From NCBI RefSeq assembly GCF_029784155.1, contig NC_073693.1:237526447-237590446 (forward strand): a DNA stretch of 64,000 nt, in the 5' to 3' direction. How positions within the stretch are numbered: the first letter of the stretch is position 1; each line of letters opens with the position of its first letter. The translations under genes were made by a program, and so were the position numbers. The notes under the pieces are model-generated. The model searched no databases and was not told the origin of the DNA. It saw only the letters and a list, made by a program, of their open reading frames with translations. The stretch comes from Uranotaenia lowii. Its lineage: Eukaryota; Arthropoda; Insecta; Diptera; Culicidae. This document shows positions 43,787 to 56,809 of the stretch, piece by piece.

Positions 43787-45650
43787 TATGGGAGAGTGGG
43801 GAATCATGGGCAACTTTTTTTCGTTGTTCCATAACTTCTTTATTATAAAAGATAAAATGAAAATAAGAAATGGTATGGTTTTCTACATTTTCAAGGTATC
43901 GTAAGGTATTTTTTAAAAAATTTTATAAGTTATTTTCCCCAAGTTCTGACTGTTATAAAAAAAGCAATATTTTTTGGATTTTGAAAAATGGTGGGGAATC
44001 GTGGGCCACCAAATCCAAATTGACCAAACAACATGCAAAGTTTATGAGTTGATCCAAAAGTTCCTAATTCATTTCGTTATTTTAAAGCAATTTCAGATGA
44101 TGAAATAAAAAAGAGAGCTGTGTATGATCGCATAGATTCCAAAACCTGGCTCGCGAACGTTTTGGCAAAATTTCTTATATAGGATGGACAAAATATTTTT
44201 CATAACTCTACATTTGGCATAAGAAAACTTTACAGATAGGTAAAACGTATTTTAAGTTCTGAATGTGTATAAAAACATAAAAATATAGGTGATTCAAGAT
44301 GTGTGGCCCACGATTCCCCACAAGCTATGATTTGCAAATTGGTTGCGTTTGTGTGACTTATTGATGTTTCATCAAAAATTCCTTTTCCATGTGAAAGATC
44401 ATGAAAAAACTAAGATCAAAAGCGTATGAGCATATTTTTGTTATGCACTTTAGGTTCCCCATCGATTAAATTAGCGGGTATTTTTTTAATTATGTGAGTA
44501 AATTTTTCTAACTTTTTTTAGCTTGATAAATATAAGAAGCATATGATGCGTATTTCAGTCAACAACATAGGGGAGAGTGGGGATACTTGATCCCATTTTC
44601 TTATTTTCACCATATCTTTTTGGAAAATTTTAGCAACTCGCTGTCTTTGACATTTTCTGACAGCTTGTAACTTCAAGTTTCTATGCTCCAAAAATTAGAA
44701 CGATACTTAAACCCGTTGATGAACTAGAAGATTTTTCGTGGGAGTAAAAAAATTGCGATTTTTCTGAAGTTAGGGGAGACTTGATCCCCTATTGAAGGAG
44801 ACTTGATCTTTCATTCAGGAAGCCCTAATCCTTGTATAAAAATCAAACAAAACCCCAACATAGAATGTTAATTTACTATTTTGGTCATATTTGTTCTCAT
44901 TTCACAATTTATAGCAGACATAAGAAGAAAATTCTATAACTTTGTCTCAACGCTAATATTATTGCATACTTAAAGGCGCTATTTTCTATAATTAAGAGAA
45001 AATTAATTATTTTTGGTCTTTTCTTCAGACAATTGTTTGATAAATATTAGTTTTTGGATAAATATTAGTAATTTCGTGATCGGCAATCATAACGATCAAT
45101 TCAGAAAAAGAATATGCCGTTTGGAAGGGGGATCAATTGTACCCATAATCTACATTTTAGAAAACTTTTACTGAAAAAAGTTGAGAGTTTTCCATTGCTT
45201 TGAAAATATGGCATTATGAAGTTCATTCTACGCTCGAACGATTGATACATTGGAACAAATATTTTTTTTCATAATTTTTCCATGTAAGGAACATTTTAAA
45301 GTGATGAAAAAAGATCTTCAAGTTACATTTTGTGAAATTTTTCAAACAAAGTTCAATTACTCAAACAATTATTTTGTTAAAAATTTTTAAACTACAAGCA
45401 TTGTTATTTTGCTCATTTTGGCACATTTTTCTAGAACATTTGATCTTTGTAAGACATTCCAGTTTCGAGATATTGCTAAGGAATCAAGTATCCCCAGGGA
45501 TCAAGTATCCTCATTCTCCCCTATAGGAATATATGCTCACGCAAAGCCACGACGATGACAGTTGGTTTGAGATTTTTAGCTTAATACACATCTGAGATAT
45601 TAAAAGTGGCCCACGTTTCCCCATGGCCCACGATACCCCACTCTCCCCTA
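43787..45650. mobile_element. TIR element with TA target-site duplication (outer of a nested pair)
   Basis: Ends TGGGAGAGTGGGGAATC (left, 43789) and GGGGAGAGTGGGGTATC (right, read inward, to 45648), flanked by TA at 43787-43788 and 45649-45650. The interior is non-coding with repeated TGGGCAAC, GTGGGCCACC and GTGGCCCACG phrases. A TA duplication suggests Tc1/mariner-type mobilisation, but I do not recognise the family. Confidence 0.75.
44568..45523. mobile_element. TIR element with TA target-site duplication (inner, nested in a relative)
   Basis: Ends GGGGAGAGTGGGGATACTTG (left, 44570) and GGGGAGAATGAGGATACTTG (right, read inward, to 45521), flanked by TA (44568-44569, 45522-45523). It shares the terminal GGGGAGAGTGGGG with its host element but has a different interior (ACTTGATCCC repeats). 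Confidence 0.8.
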
Positions 45651-47079
45651 CTAAATTTTCTAAAATATATATCTTTGGATTCTAAATATTCCTCGATTCT
45701 AGCAGTACAATTCAAGTAAACAAACCTTAAACCTAACTTCCTCCTTAGTTTTTTCAAAACATTTTTTTTATTTCAAGCGTTTTTGACTGCTCTTTAAATG
45801 AAAATGAAAATAATAAAAAAACGCAAACAACTGCTTTGCATTGCCAATGAATATGTTGACTTTTTGAACCTTGACAAAAAAATTTTGAAATTTGTGAAAG
45901 CTTTAGCCAGAAAAACCTGCTTTTTAAGGAAAAAAATGAACTCAGCTTTTTTATTTTGAAATGGTTATAACTTTTTTCATGAAATACTTACCTTCTTGTC
46001 ATTTTACCAAAAACAGAAGCTTAATAATTGCTTTGTAGAGTAGCACACTAGCGGCAAGCGAAAATACGAAATACCTTCTCCTCCTACTACCTTGGTCCTC
46101 TATATGTAAATAAAGCCATTTAAAAAAATTGTAAGCGAATGTAAAAAAACCTTGTGGAAATAATTCGACACAACTCGAACAGCACCTGGGACCACACGGA
46201 ACTAAAAAAATTATAAGAGGTTCCACATTGAACTAAAAAAGTTCGTTAGAAATTCATTCTAAAGCACGACAGTTATAAATTATTTTCAAATTTTGTTAGT
46301 CGCTTATTTAGAACGCGCAAAAATTTTCCATGATACTTATTTGGGCTTTTCATGTTGGTGCAGAAGTCTAAATAGAGCACTTACGAAAAATGGTTGGTAC
46401 CCGAGAGAAATACCTTTTATACAACCAAATGTGAACTCTGAATGAACACGATTAAGCTATCATGCGACTTTTGGTTACTTGGATAAAGACAAACTTCATT
46501 TCAAGCTTATTATTACGCAAAAATTTCTCCTTCCATACAAATTTCCATACAAAATTGAAATCAACTATTTCATCTCAAATTGTATACAGGTGCTTGGTGA
46601 CCCAAAAGACACTGAAAAAACATATAGGAGCATATTTTTTTTTGCAGCGGTCTAATGTACATTTTCATATGTTCTTCATAATCAATACAAGACATTCATC
46701 AGTTCTGCGATTTAAGAGCGGGTTACCAAGCACAAATAACAAAGGGCACTACATCAAGACCTATAAATATTATGTCGATTAATACAAGCGTTTTTAAAAT
46801 CCGAATGACAGTTTGAGATACTATAAAGATATTTCCAGAAATAGTATAAACAACTCAGATACATTTTTAAAATAGAGAATGCTGCTCGTATACTAAATCA
46901 CTATACTCACTATACTTTGAACATAACGAACAAAGGTGCTTTACATTTTTGAGGGCATTTTAAAATATTTTTAATAATTTCTGAATACTTACCGATATTT
47001 ATAAAAAAAGTAATCAAATCAAAACAACAATCATGATAAAATCGAGCGTGAATTAGGCGAGTATTGAAAAAACCGAGCA
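45651..47079. other. AT-rich spacer
   Basis: No gene or repeat boundary recognised. Short frames here have no recognisable domain. Confidence 0.5.
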
Positions 47080-47540
47080 GTGATAAAATCGAAAAACTAC
47101 CGAATTCAACGAAATTAAGATTATGATTATTATCGGAGAATCTGTACTAAAATTGGTAATATGGTTTGTGAACTGCAATCTGATTTTCACAGAAATGAAT
47201 ATTTAAATTATCAGTTATTACTACAGAATTAATTTGCTTTGTTAACCTAATAACCAACATGTAATTTTGAAAGTTCTCGGTTTTACTATATATTTTGGTA
47301 ATTTACTGTTAATATTACACATGTGTTCTTCTCTCAAATAATGTAGCATCAAATAGAATTTCTTGCTATTTTTATCTAATGAACTGAGAAAATTGATCTT
47401 CTCCTATGCTCTATGTTTCAAGTAGCAGTGCTTAGTTTAACCACATATTTCTTTTTATTTTCTTTCAGGATAATTGAATCGGCGAATTTTTAGCTGTTTC
47501 TTTCCAACAGGTAAGACATTTTTAATTTTCCAGGATCTTC
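47080..47540 (+). repeat. Segmental duplication, segment B, left part
   Basis: Matches 56770-57070 plus 59291-59645. Shared landmarks are ATTATCGGAGAATCTGTA, TATATTTTGGTAATTTACTG and AATAATTGAATCGGCG-type sequence, ending ATTTTCCAGGAT. It is uninterrupted here, so it shows the empty sites for the SINE and hAT-like insertions of the other copy. Confidence 0.85.
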
Positions 47541-47796
47541 TCTCGGAATGCTTCAACAAGATTTTAGAGACAGGAACCTACCCTGAATGTCCTAGGACAG
47601 CTAGAGTTATTCGAATATTCGAATCTGGAGATACTTTCGATGTAAATAACTACCGTCCCGTATCAACTTTAAGCATTTTTAGTAAGGTTTTCGAAAAGCT
47701 TTCAATAACCAGAATAAATAGCTTTCTGAACGAAAATTACGGTTTTTAAAATCTTCAATATAAGTTTAAATCTGGATCAAGTGCGCTTACATCCAA
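47540..47796 (+). pseudogene. Fragment of a LINE reverse transcriptase
   Basis: The frame reads LLSECFNKILETGTYPEC then VNNYRPVSTLSIFSKVFEK, the fingers region of a LINE reverse transcriptase. A stop at 47747 is followed by a frame-shifted remnant of the next motif (KFKSGSSA). No endonuclease or FADD motif is nearby. It does not match the intact LINE at 38615 closely, so it comes from another element. It is absent from the sister segment B'. Confidence 0.85.
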
Positions 47797-47925
47797 CAGC
47801 GGATTGCTGGATTCACAAACTGGCTTTCTGCGGCGGAGAAGGTGGACAAGGTGGCTGTACAAAATCTGATTGCAGGAGTTAAGAGTAAAGCCCGGCAATT
47901 TGGATTTGGAAAAGCGGAGGAATAA
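47797..47925 (+). pseudogene. Possible terminal exon or retrocopy fragment
   Basis: An open stretch of 42 codons without Met ends at TAA (47923-47925). It reads like a real protein C terminus (GFTNWLSAAEKVDK, then KARQFGFGKAEE) with balanced codon use. It is preceded by an acceptor-like ACATCCAACAG and followed by an AATAAA at about 47991. I do not recognise the protein. It is absent from the sister segment, so it probably arrived with the adjacent LINE fragment or was lost there. Confidence 0.35.
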
Positions 47926-48052
47926 CTGAATATTTTTTCCTGAATTTTATACTAATTAAACTAGAAAAAGAAATTTAATTTGATTTTTTAAATAAACGAT
48001 TTCACCGATTTACACGCGTTTTCCCTTGACCAAATTTTGACCGTATCACCCT

Positions 48053-49231
48053 TTAGTTGTCGAAAAAAAAAGATTCAAAAAACCAAGAGCATGCAGAGTT
48101 CAAAAGCTCTTCGTGAGTCATCTGGATTTCTTGGTGCCGCCATTTGTTAATCATGAATGTATTTAGATACTTCTGTTTGATACCGGTCAGGCCAGAGGCT
48201 ACACTTGATTGGTTTGAGTTCCCTTCCCGTACGCCATTCTCGATAGGTAAGTGCCCCTTCACAGGACGCAGCAATCATTAGCGATGATTAGCAAACGCCT
48301 CAAGAGACCATGTCACATTCCTCAATTTTTCTTTTCCGTTCTAAAAGTCGTCAACTTTGGAGTTATAGTGAAAGGGCGTATCTACAGATTAGGATGTCAT
48401 CATTGGAGTTTAATTTTTTGTTTTTTTTTTAAAGCCTTTGAACCTTTCGGATTTGCGGATCCCTTACGCGTGGTTCCCCATATAAATACATACGTGAAAA
48501 ACTCGTCATTCACTGGAATCAATATTTAATGGCGACGATCGTCTGGCGCAAAGTTCCCTGAAGCGTGTCCAATGCGTATCTGAAAGGCTACCGTTTGGCG
48601 TTCGGAGCTAGTCAGCGGAATAAACACGTGTTTTATGTCGAGGCGGCGACTCCGTGGAAAGACTCGCAAACTGGTCACCAAGCCGCACAATTTCGTTCAA
48701 GGCCAAATCGGACCTGATTGTGAATTATTAATTCAAGCCGCGCGCCTTCGCTGAGCGCCTTCTGATTCGCACAGAGTTGTGGTCACTGATCCATTGACCA
48801 TACTGCCACACTGGTACCAGTGCAATGGACATATACTCGTTTAGTATGCGCCCGGACCGCTACTTTGGCGCTTAGTTGGCCGCATGCCGAGGTCATCTGA
48901 TTGGATCAAATACCGGTGATAAACCACGCCCTTCCTTGACCTCGGCGAATGACTTCTTGCGCCTCACAGACCGCCTCAAAAGTGCAACAAAAGCAACGAC
49001 TTTTATGATGACGACGACGACAACGGATGGCCATTACTGGGGCAATTAAGTCGACCGTTTTACAGGTGCATTTTTTTTTCACCTCCTGCACTCTCGGAAC
49101 GGTGGAAATCGAACATGGATGGGTGATGATAACCCCCTAACAGCCTCAGAATTGCTGCGCGTTAATCTGCGCCGAACTGGCTGAAATTGCCCGGTTAGGG
49201 TTGTGCAAAATATTGTTGCTGATCTCGGTTA
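48053..49231. repeat. Segmental duplication, segment B, GC-rich island (copy 1)
   Basis: Close match to 60213-61410 (few substitutions and short indels by eye), much more GC-rich than the rest of the window. Short frames on both strands are shared between copies but broken by indels (for example 48251-48529 against 60411-60656), so coding is unlikely. A donor-like AG|GTAAGT at about 48245 is changed in the other copy. It runs into the assembly gap at the same point where copy 2 continues into a CAG-type repeat region. Confidence 0.88.
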
Positions 49232-49731
49232 NNNNNNNNNNNNNNNNNNNNNNNNNNNNNNNNNNNNNNNNNNNNNNNNNNNNNNNNNNNNNNNNNNNNN
49301 NNNNNNNNNNNNNNNNNNNNNNNNNNNNNNNNNNNNNNNNNNNNNNNNNNNNNNNNNNNNNNNNNNNNNNNNNNNNNNNNNNNNNNNNNNNNNNNNNNNN
49401 NNNNNNNNNNNNNNNNNNNNNNNNNNNNNNNNNNNNNNNNNNNNNNNNNNNNNNNNNNNNNNNNNNNNNNNNNNNNNNNNNNNNNNNNNNNNNNNNNNNN
49501 NNNNNNNNNNNNNNNNNNNNNNNNNNNNNNNNNNNNNNNNNNNNNNNNNNNNNNNNNNNNNNNNNNNNNNNNNNNNNNNNNNNNNNNNNNNNNNNNNNNN
49601 NNNNNNNNNNNNNNNNNNNNNNNNNNNNNNNNNNNNNNNNNNNNNNNNNNNNNNNNNNNNNNNNNNNNNNNNNNNNNNNNNNNNNNNNNNNNNNNNNNNN
49701 NNNNNNNNNNNNNNNNNNNNNNNNNNNNNNN
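49232..49731. other. Assembly gap, 500 N
   Basis: Exactly 500 N. It cuts off copy 1 of the GC-rich island. Confidence 1.
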
Positions 49732-50305
49732 GTGATTTGATAAAAAATTAAATTGAAAGTAATTTTCTTTTACTCTACTGCTTGTATGTTTTGCCATAAT
49801 GCCTTGATTTCGATCAGATTTGCTCAAGGATCATTATTTTTTCAACGAATTGTTTTTAGATTTCTTGCTAAATTTCGACCTTAATCTAATTTGATTTCAA
49901 AAAGGCGAATTGCAAATTGCTTGGAACCTGTTTTCAACATGTTTTGTCCTAGATTTCACTGGAATGCCTGCTCTTTTCGATAAACGCCCTAGAAGCGATA
50001 AGTGATCTGATTTACTTTTAGTTAGTAATAACATTTTGAAAATCATCCAATCTTTTAATGTAACGCGCTGAAATGAATTTTTTTTTTCTTAAAAACTCTA
50101 TAGAACATTTGAGCGAATATTCGTTTCACCGAATAGTTGAAAAGGTCAACACTATTTTGTTAATCTCTAGTCTAGATATTAATTGAATAAGGAATAAAAA
50201 TTTAAGTTTGACATGACGTGCTCAATAACGGTTGTTTTTCAGAATTCGTGTTTTACTCGTTTATTTTTTAGGTTGTTAAAAATACGGGGAGTTTCATAGA
50301 ATTTA
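49732..50305. other. AT-rich spacer after the gap
   Basis: Nothing recognised. Confidence 0.45.
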
Positions 50306-50919
50306 TGGCCCGAAGTCAAAGTCGAATTTATGGTAGAACAACGTTAATTTATGATTTATTTTTCATTTGATTTCTGATCCTGATTAATCCTCAATAATAT
50401 CATATCGTTCTTACAACGGTGCATTACTGTTTTGGTGCATATTTTTCTTTCTACACTCTTAAAGATATTTAGCAGTTGCTACTAAGTGACGTTCTTGGGT
50501 GAATTTTTCCAATTTTCTCGCTAGTGTTTAAATTACTAACATGTGGTATATTGTGGATAAAATTTTTTCAAATTAATGTCATTGCTATCCATCAAAATAA
50601 CAATACCAGATTAAATTTCACCGACATGAGCTGAATAAATCTAAAAATAATATAAAAATAAGTTTTGGATTGTGTTCCTTTATTCAAATAGAATGATTTG
50701 TGTGTTTTTTCAATATTGGAGGTAATGATTCAATCGAACATCAGACATAAACTACCCTCACTCAAGAATATAACTGGACATTTTTTCAGAACTTATCTAA
50801 ATGTATTTTTTTCTCAATCACCTCAAATTCGTCTAAGAATGGTACATAACATGCAAGATTTTAATAACGCATCAAAGTTGACATTCAATCACTCAGTTAT
50901 GCAGAATTTTTAAACCAGC

Positions 50920-53362
50920 TCGTGGCACAGGCCCGTGCGAAGGTCCCGTACATGGGGGGGGTTTTCGAAATTCAAATTTAGCTAAAAATAATAACAATAC
51001 CAAAAATTATCAATAAAAAAGGAAAGGAATTTCTAACACCGTTTCTCACTTATGATTACCACACAAACTAAACAAATGGACTGAAAAAAAAAAACTTTCA
51101 AATCATATCACAATGGTAGTTTAAAATTTTCAGTAAGTCATTGATTATTTATTTCAAATGATGTTATTTATTCTGAACTAGAAATTTGTTTCATAAAAAT
51201 TTCTAAGCAAATTTAAAATAATCGTTTCGAAAACACAGAGTTTTAAACAAATCTGAATTTTCAAATAATTGTCCAATACGGTAAAAAAAACTTATTAGTG
51301 GTAAGGGAAATGATAATAATTGTTAATTTTTATTCATCTTAACTTAAATTCTTTACTTCATTTTCAACTGAAGGGTTGAGAGAAAAATTCCGCTGTAGTA
51401 TTTTGAATTTGAAACAAAAATATTTAATCGCTATGTAAATTGTTGATAACTTAAAAAATCAATTTTGAATTTTGGAGAATTTTTACAATGGTTGATGGTT
51501 TGATTTAATTTACAATATATATTATTTATTATTATTTGATAGTTCCAGTGATAGAAGCCAGCGATAAAACCGTTTTTTATAAAAAAATATCTCCAGTTAT
51601 CAAATTAAACGACCTAAAAAGTTCATTTAGGAAGTTGAAAATAATAACTTCATGTTCAATTATACTGACAAGAAAATGTTGGGAAATGGGTAATTTCGTG
51701 AATAATCAATGAAAACTGAAAAAAATAAATCAAGGAGTTCCAAGTTTGTTAATATTGAAAGAGCAAAGCTAATTCAAAATTAGTTAACATTCGCATTAAA
51801 ATTCAGTATAAAGTTGTCACTTCGAATCATTTTCCAAACTTTTAAAGATTTATTTAAAATTCATGATCGATTAATAAAAACACGGTTTTATTAAAAAAAT
51901 TAATGAAAAAGTATTTACATTTTCAATTGCTGGTTTAAAAGTTTCAAATTACAAGCTTGAAGTTTTCTGTCTCTCTTGATTGAAATATTGGGTCCTGGAA
52001 TTAAATAAAATATGAAAATGAAAAAAAGGTATTAGAATATTTAAGAAGATTTTTTTAATAAACACTTTTCACCATAAGCTTTTACAAAATTTAATTGATG
52101 ACTCAAGGTAACAGTTTTTTGTTGTTTTTTTAATGATTGATTTGGTAGATTTTAGCCTCCTGAACTGGAATTTTTTTTTCAAATTTGTTCGAACACTTTT
52201 TGTTTTGGTGATAAAGAGATTAAAGATGTACCTATCAGTTTTAAGTAAAATCAAACATTGATAACTGTTTAACCAACAAATCTACATGTATGAAAAAATC
52301 TGATTCTGATTCTGTTTATCATACTTCATCCAATCAAGGAATAATATTATAATGAAAATGCATGATCTTAAAAAGTAAAATTCAGCAAAATGAAAGATTT
52401 CATTACAAGTATTTTTGACATTACTTCTGAAAGTGTATAAAAACACTAGATTTCATTTATCATATTTGTTGAAACCTGCAAAGAGGTTACACGTAAGCTC
52501 AAAATATCTTAAATTCAGTTTAGTTTTAATCTTATTTCAAGTTTGATATATGAGAAAAAAGTAAGAAAAAATATAACATTTCCATTATTTTTTTCGCAGA
52601 ACTCAAAATTACTTGAGGTCTTGAGAAAAGTTGATGATACATTTTAAACTTTTTAAATTATACGTTTTTGATTAAAGTTTTTGTTTAAAAAGTGCAGAAA
52701 TTTCTCAAATACTTTTTACTTATTTTCAAAGTCATTTCAATAACAAAAGCTGATAGAAATATTGCATATTTAGATTCAGGGTCCCAAATTAGTCAAAATT
52801 ACTTTTTGAATTCATTGCACCTCAGAAAAACGTAAATTTTGTGCCCTTGTGTAAATTATGTTATGTGTTGAGCCTTTAGAGGAACAAAAAACACGAAATA
52901 AAATTTAGCCCTGAAATTGGTTTCATCTGCTTCAGCATAACATTAGTAAAGAAATAATCCATTATATTAAATAAAAAAAATGGTTCGTCTCAAACTCTGT
53001 TCTTATTTAGTTACACTTCCTAATAAAAACCCATTCTGAATAGGTAGGCAGGTAAGGTTTTTGTATGTCGTCAAGTTTTGAGTTCCTATACAAATGATTT
53101 ATTGTAATTAAGTTTCAATTCGTTAACGTCAAATAGTGTCGTAGATCTAAATGTCTCAAGCCAAGGGTGATTTAAGGCTTAATTCCGCCGGAGGCGAGAC
53201 AAATTTCTGACTTGCTTGTTAATACTTATTTTCAAATACATTTGAGATCAAGTAATTTACCGTTACTACGGTGAAAAAAATTTCTTGGGAAAAATCCTCA
53301 TGGGGGGGGGGGGGGGGGTTAAACCCCTAAAACCCCCCCGTTCGCACGGCCTTGTCGTGGCA
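50920..53362. mobile_element. hAT-like non-autonomous element, 2427 bp, with 8-bp target-site duplications
   Basis: Target-site duplication TCGTGGCA at 50920-50927 and 53355-53362. Ends are CAGGCCCGTGCGAAGG (left) and CAAGGCCGTGCGAACGG (right, read inward). G-rich subterminal runs lie at 50955-50962 and 53302-53318. No transposase. The paralogous empty site is at about 36095 (CAGCTCGTGGCATGTT), which fixes the boundaries. Confidence 0.93.
53302..53318 (+). repeat. Homopolymer G run
   Basis: 17 consecutive G in the subterminal part of the hAT-like element; the exact length may be a sequencing artefact. Confidence 0.9.
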
Positions 53363-54317
53363 TGTTATTTTTTTTTTCTTTTTTCCTCTGTACTTCGAAT
53401 CAAACCCCGGCTATTGTGATTTGCTTAAGAAATATTCACTTTTCTCGAACTGCTCCCAGCATCTGAAACCTACAATTCAAATGGTCGGAATCAAGAAATT
53501 GTGAGCCAGTCGGAGTTGTAACTCTATATTCAGTGTATGAATCAGCACTCCCACAAATACGGGTTTTGCCTTCTCAATGAACCCGAAATCAAGTTACATT
53601 TTTTTTGTTTCTTAACTCAATTGACATACCCGACAAAAAGTGGGTGACTATTGGGGTCAACAGAACATGTTTACAAGTATAATAATGAAATTGAAATGAA
53701 GTCAAGGTCGTGCTGCCAATAGAGGGTAATCGTTTGATCAATTGGTTAAATCTAGTTTTTTTTTTTTGGTTGAAGAATGGAAGGGAATTCTAAAAATAGT
53801 TTTGGTTTATTTCTATGAATTCTTATGGAGTTATTTCCGGATCATGTCTTCGTTCCAAATTTGACCACGAAAATTTTCACGGTCACCGGACCGGATTCAG
53901 TCGAGCATTTTGAGTTAGCCCACTCAAGTTAGTACAATTCGGTACGTGAAATTTTCCCCTGTTGTGGAAGCGAAAATTTTGTAATGTAATTAACACCTAC
54001 TATATTGAGCAAAATATTAATGGAAATGTATCTATGGTAATAGATTTTGAAAGGGAGTCACCTTTCCGGCTGCAAAACGACGAAACAACTTCATACGTTC
54101 AAATAATTAGCTGTTGTTTACGACGGCGATGAGATGAGGGGAGCTTAACGGTCATAAATCATTCATGTGTCACTCAAGTGGTTGGTGGCGTGCTAAAATA
54201 TAGTCAACGTTAACGCAGACCACTGAGTGACTGAAGTCGATGTGGGAGGATTGATTTGGCCGATAACACACCACGTGGAGGAATTTGGTTCTGAAATATA
54301 TCAAGAGGTAAATCGCA

Positions 54318-54353
54318 ATCGGAAGGTATAGAGCACACCAGGTTAGCAAGTAT
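54318..54353 (+). mobile_element. Relic Helitron-like 3' end
   Basis: GGAAGGTATAGAGCACACC followed by AGGTTAGCAAGTA is a decayed version of the 3' hairpin and CTAGT end at 16881 and 18141. Only the terminus is recognisable. Confidence 0.6.
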
Positions 54354-54539
54354 GACGTAAATTTCTTTGTGAACTTTTTAAATTTTGAAAACGTTATGCA
54401 AAAACACTCGCTCCTTTGTTTCAAACTTAAAATTAAGTTTGTCCGAGGTTTAAAACACAGTTTGATTCTATGAACTTAAAGTTAAGTTCCCTTTTTCGCC
54501 TTTTTCCTCCTTGAGATTGTTTCAAAACGGAGAACCGTA

Positions 54540-55437
54540 AACTGGGGGAACTTTGATCAGCGGGGTAACTTTGATCAACATGAAATTTTTGCAGATAATC
54601 ATCATTAACTAAGTATAAAGTTGAAAAATCTGAAAACTGTTTACTACGTTTGAAAGCCTGTAAATTGAGTTTACAAATAAGCTAAATTTGGTTTTTATTG
54701 GGAGATTTTTTTATATTACTTAAAATATAATTTTTAAATCTTAAAATATCTGGTTTTTTGGAGGCTCACAAACAACATCTCTCCTGATCAAATTCAAGCA
54801 TTTAGGAGCAAATGGCTTGTTTAATATGAAAGTTCAACTATTTTTCGTGATTTAGGTTAAGTTTAAGTGTTATTTCTATGATCATTTGATGATAATTTTT
54901 GGATATTGAAAAAAAACGGTCATTTTCCATGAAAAAGCCTGTATTCCTATATTCCTATAAATGGCTAAAACCCCTATCAAAAGACTTGAAGGTAAAATTT
55001 TATTTGTTTTCGAGGTCAAAAAATATTGAGAAATGTTTATAATTTTTGCCCCTAAATGTTTTCAGCAACATTGTCCTTCTTTCGAGTATATTTGTTTTTG
55101 TAAGAAAATGTTGAAAAATTCAATTGAGTCCAATTAAAAAATTACTGTTATCGATGTTTTGAGCCTTCTTTACTTAATGGCATCAAAACAATATATTTGA
55201 AGATGTTGAGAAACGTAAAATCCATAGTGATTAAAGTGACTCCGAAACTCGAAATCTGGTTTTATAACAAACATTTAATTATGATCACAAATGTCGTTTA
55301 AATTTACTGCAATCCATGATCATGTTTAAAACTCCTCACCTCAGTAAGGGTTTTAAAGCTTTTAGGTATTATGAAAAAGCAACCCCTTCCAAAATATTCT
55401 AAAATGAATGAAAAAAGTGATCAAAGTTCCCCCAGTT
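54540..55437. mobile_element. Unclassified element with 20-bp perfect terminal inverted repeats
   Basis: AACTGGGGGAACTTTGATCA at 54540-54559 is repeated in reverse complement at 55418-55437. The interior (898 bp in all) is AT-rich and non-coding. No target-site duplication is evident, so the true ends may lie slightly inside or outside. Confidence 0.78.
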
Positions 55438-56769
55438 GACTGAACTCAAAATTTTGTCACTCCGGAACAATTACCGAAAGACTGTAAAGGAATGCCATAA
55501 TGGAATGTCCGCCGTTGTCAACGTAGAATTATGTCCGTAATTCTCATCATATGGTGAGCGACTTGGAATGTCCGGGAACCTTCTGAAGTTCTTTCGCAGT
55601 TTTGATCAGGAGTGTCAAAACTTTCCACCGCTCTATGCTATGTACCGGAACAGCAACATCCGCTTCCGCAAACTTGTAACCTTCCTTTGTTTCCATGAAA
55701 ATAAGCAGCCCCCGAATAAAAATTTATAAATTTGAGTTCGTCTGGCAAACTTAGTTTTGAGTATGCATATGCATATCAACTCAAAGTTGAGGGCTGCAAC
55801 TAGTGAACCTGCATATAGGAGAAGCGACATCTGATCCCTCTTAAAATCAAATATCTGGCCACATCGCCGAAAGCTTGGACACAAAAAATCCTCAACGCTG
55901 TTTTCTGGCTCAATGTTCAAGCTCTAAAGTACACGCTCTATCAATCCAACAAAACAACAATGAATTTGATACCTGGTGAACCGCAATAAACGGTATAAAT
56001 GACTTGAATTTTGTTAACGATCACATAATTTTCTAACCTCGAAAACGATCCACCAGAGTAGTGAACAAAATTGATTCTTATCAAAAATTCATATGACGAG
56101 CTTAAAAATTATTTGCTTGAGCTACAACAGCAATCACAATACCTTCCTAGGTTGAGTTTTTAATAAGAAAGCTAAAAGCTCTACAACAAAAGCTCGGATC
56201 GATTGGAATTTTGTGTTTCAGACGTCGCTTCTCTCACATGTAGGTTCACTAGCTGCCACTGAAGTGAAGTTTTGTACCAAAACAACTTAATTTTGAGTTT
56301 GAAAAAGGAGCGTACAAACAAAATTAAGTCAGTCATTTATCTATTCTAGTGAGCGACAGACGTGTCTCTGAGAATCTATGAATTGAGATTTGTAAAAATC
56401 GTGAAATCAAGAAACTTCAACATCTTTTTTCTCGAAATTTGTTGAGTTGTCATAGAAATGACTATATTTTGTTGTTTTTTTTTGTTATTGTTTACACTGC
56501 CTATTTTTCTGACAGATCTCTCTGGTATCCTTGGAAACATCTGGTGGCTCAGCCTCAAATCAAAATTAGGTTCAAAATATTTGTTGGAATTTTTACACAA
56601 ATTTTAAAGGTTAGCTTGTGCGTACGTTTGTTCATTTGTGTTGTTATAACGATAACTGACATAGTTTTTTTTTTGGGTAATATAATAACAAAATTGTGGC
56701 AACACAAAACTGTTAACAGAAGTTTTTCTTGGAACTATTCCCGCGATGGTATTTAAAGTTTTCCTGTTG
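55438..56769. other. Spacer with one short protein-like frame
   Basis: Mostly AT-rich. A frame of 53 codons (55568-55729, plus strand) has balanced codon use and reads like part of a protein (FFRSFDQECQNFPPLYAMY) but is short and unrecognised. Nothing else is supported. Confidence 0.35.
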
Positions 56770-56809
56770 TTCCGTAATGTTCAACGAAATTTTATTGATT
56801 ATTTTTGTT

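Larger units (their letters stand above)
50306..54304 (+). repeat. Segmental duplication, segment A' (interrupted by a hAT-like element)
   Basis: 50306-50927 and 53355-54304 align with 35596-37026. About 190 bp near 50412-50602 has no counterpart in the other copy, and the hAT-like element accounts for 50928-53354. Confidence 0.88.

Noticed and set aside
48251..48529. Plus-strand frame shared with 60411-60656 as a duplicated gene
   Set aside because: The frame is broken by indels between copies, so nucleotide conservation is not driven by this protein.
49195..49827. Open frames across 49232-49731
   Set aside because: They cross the second N gap.
53302..53318. G-quadruplex-forming regulatory site
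   Set aside because: A single G homopolymer inside a hAT-like end; its length may be a sequencing error and nothing links it to regulation.
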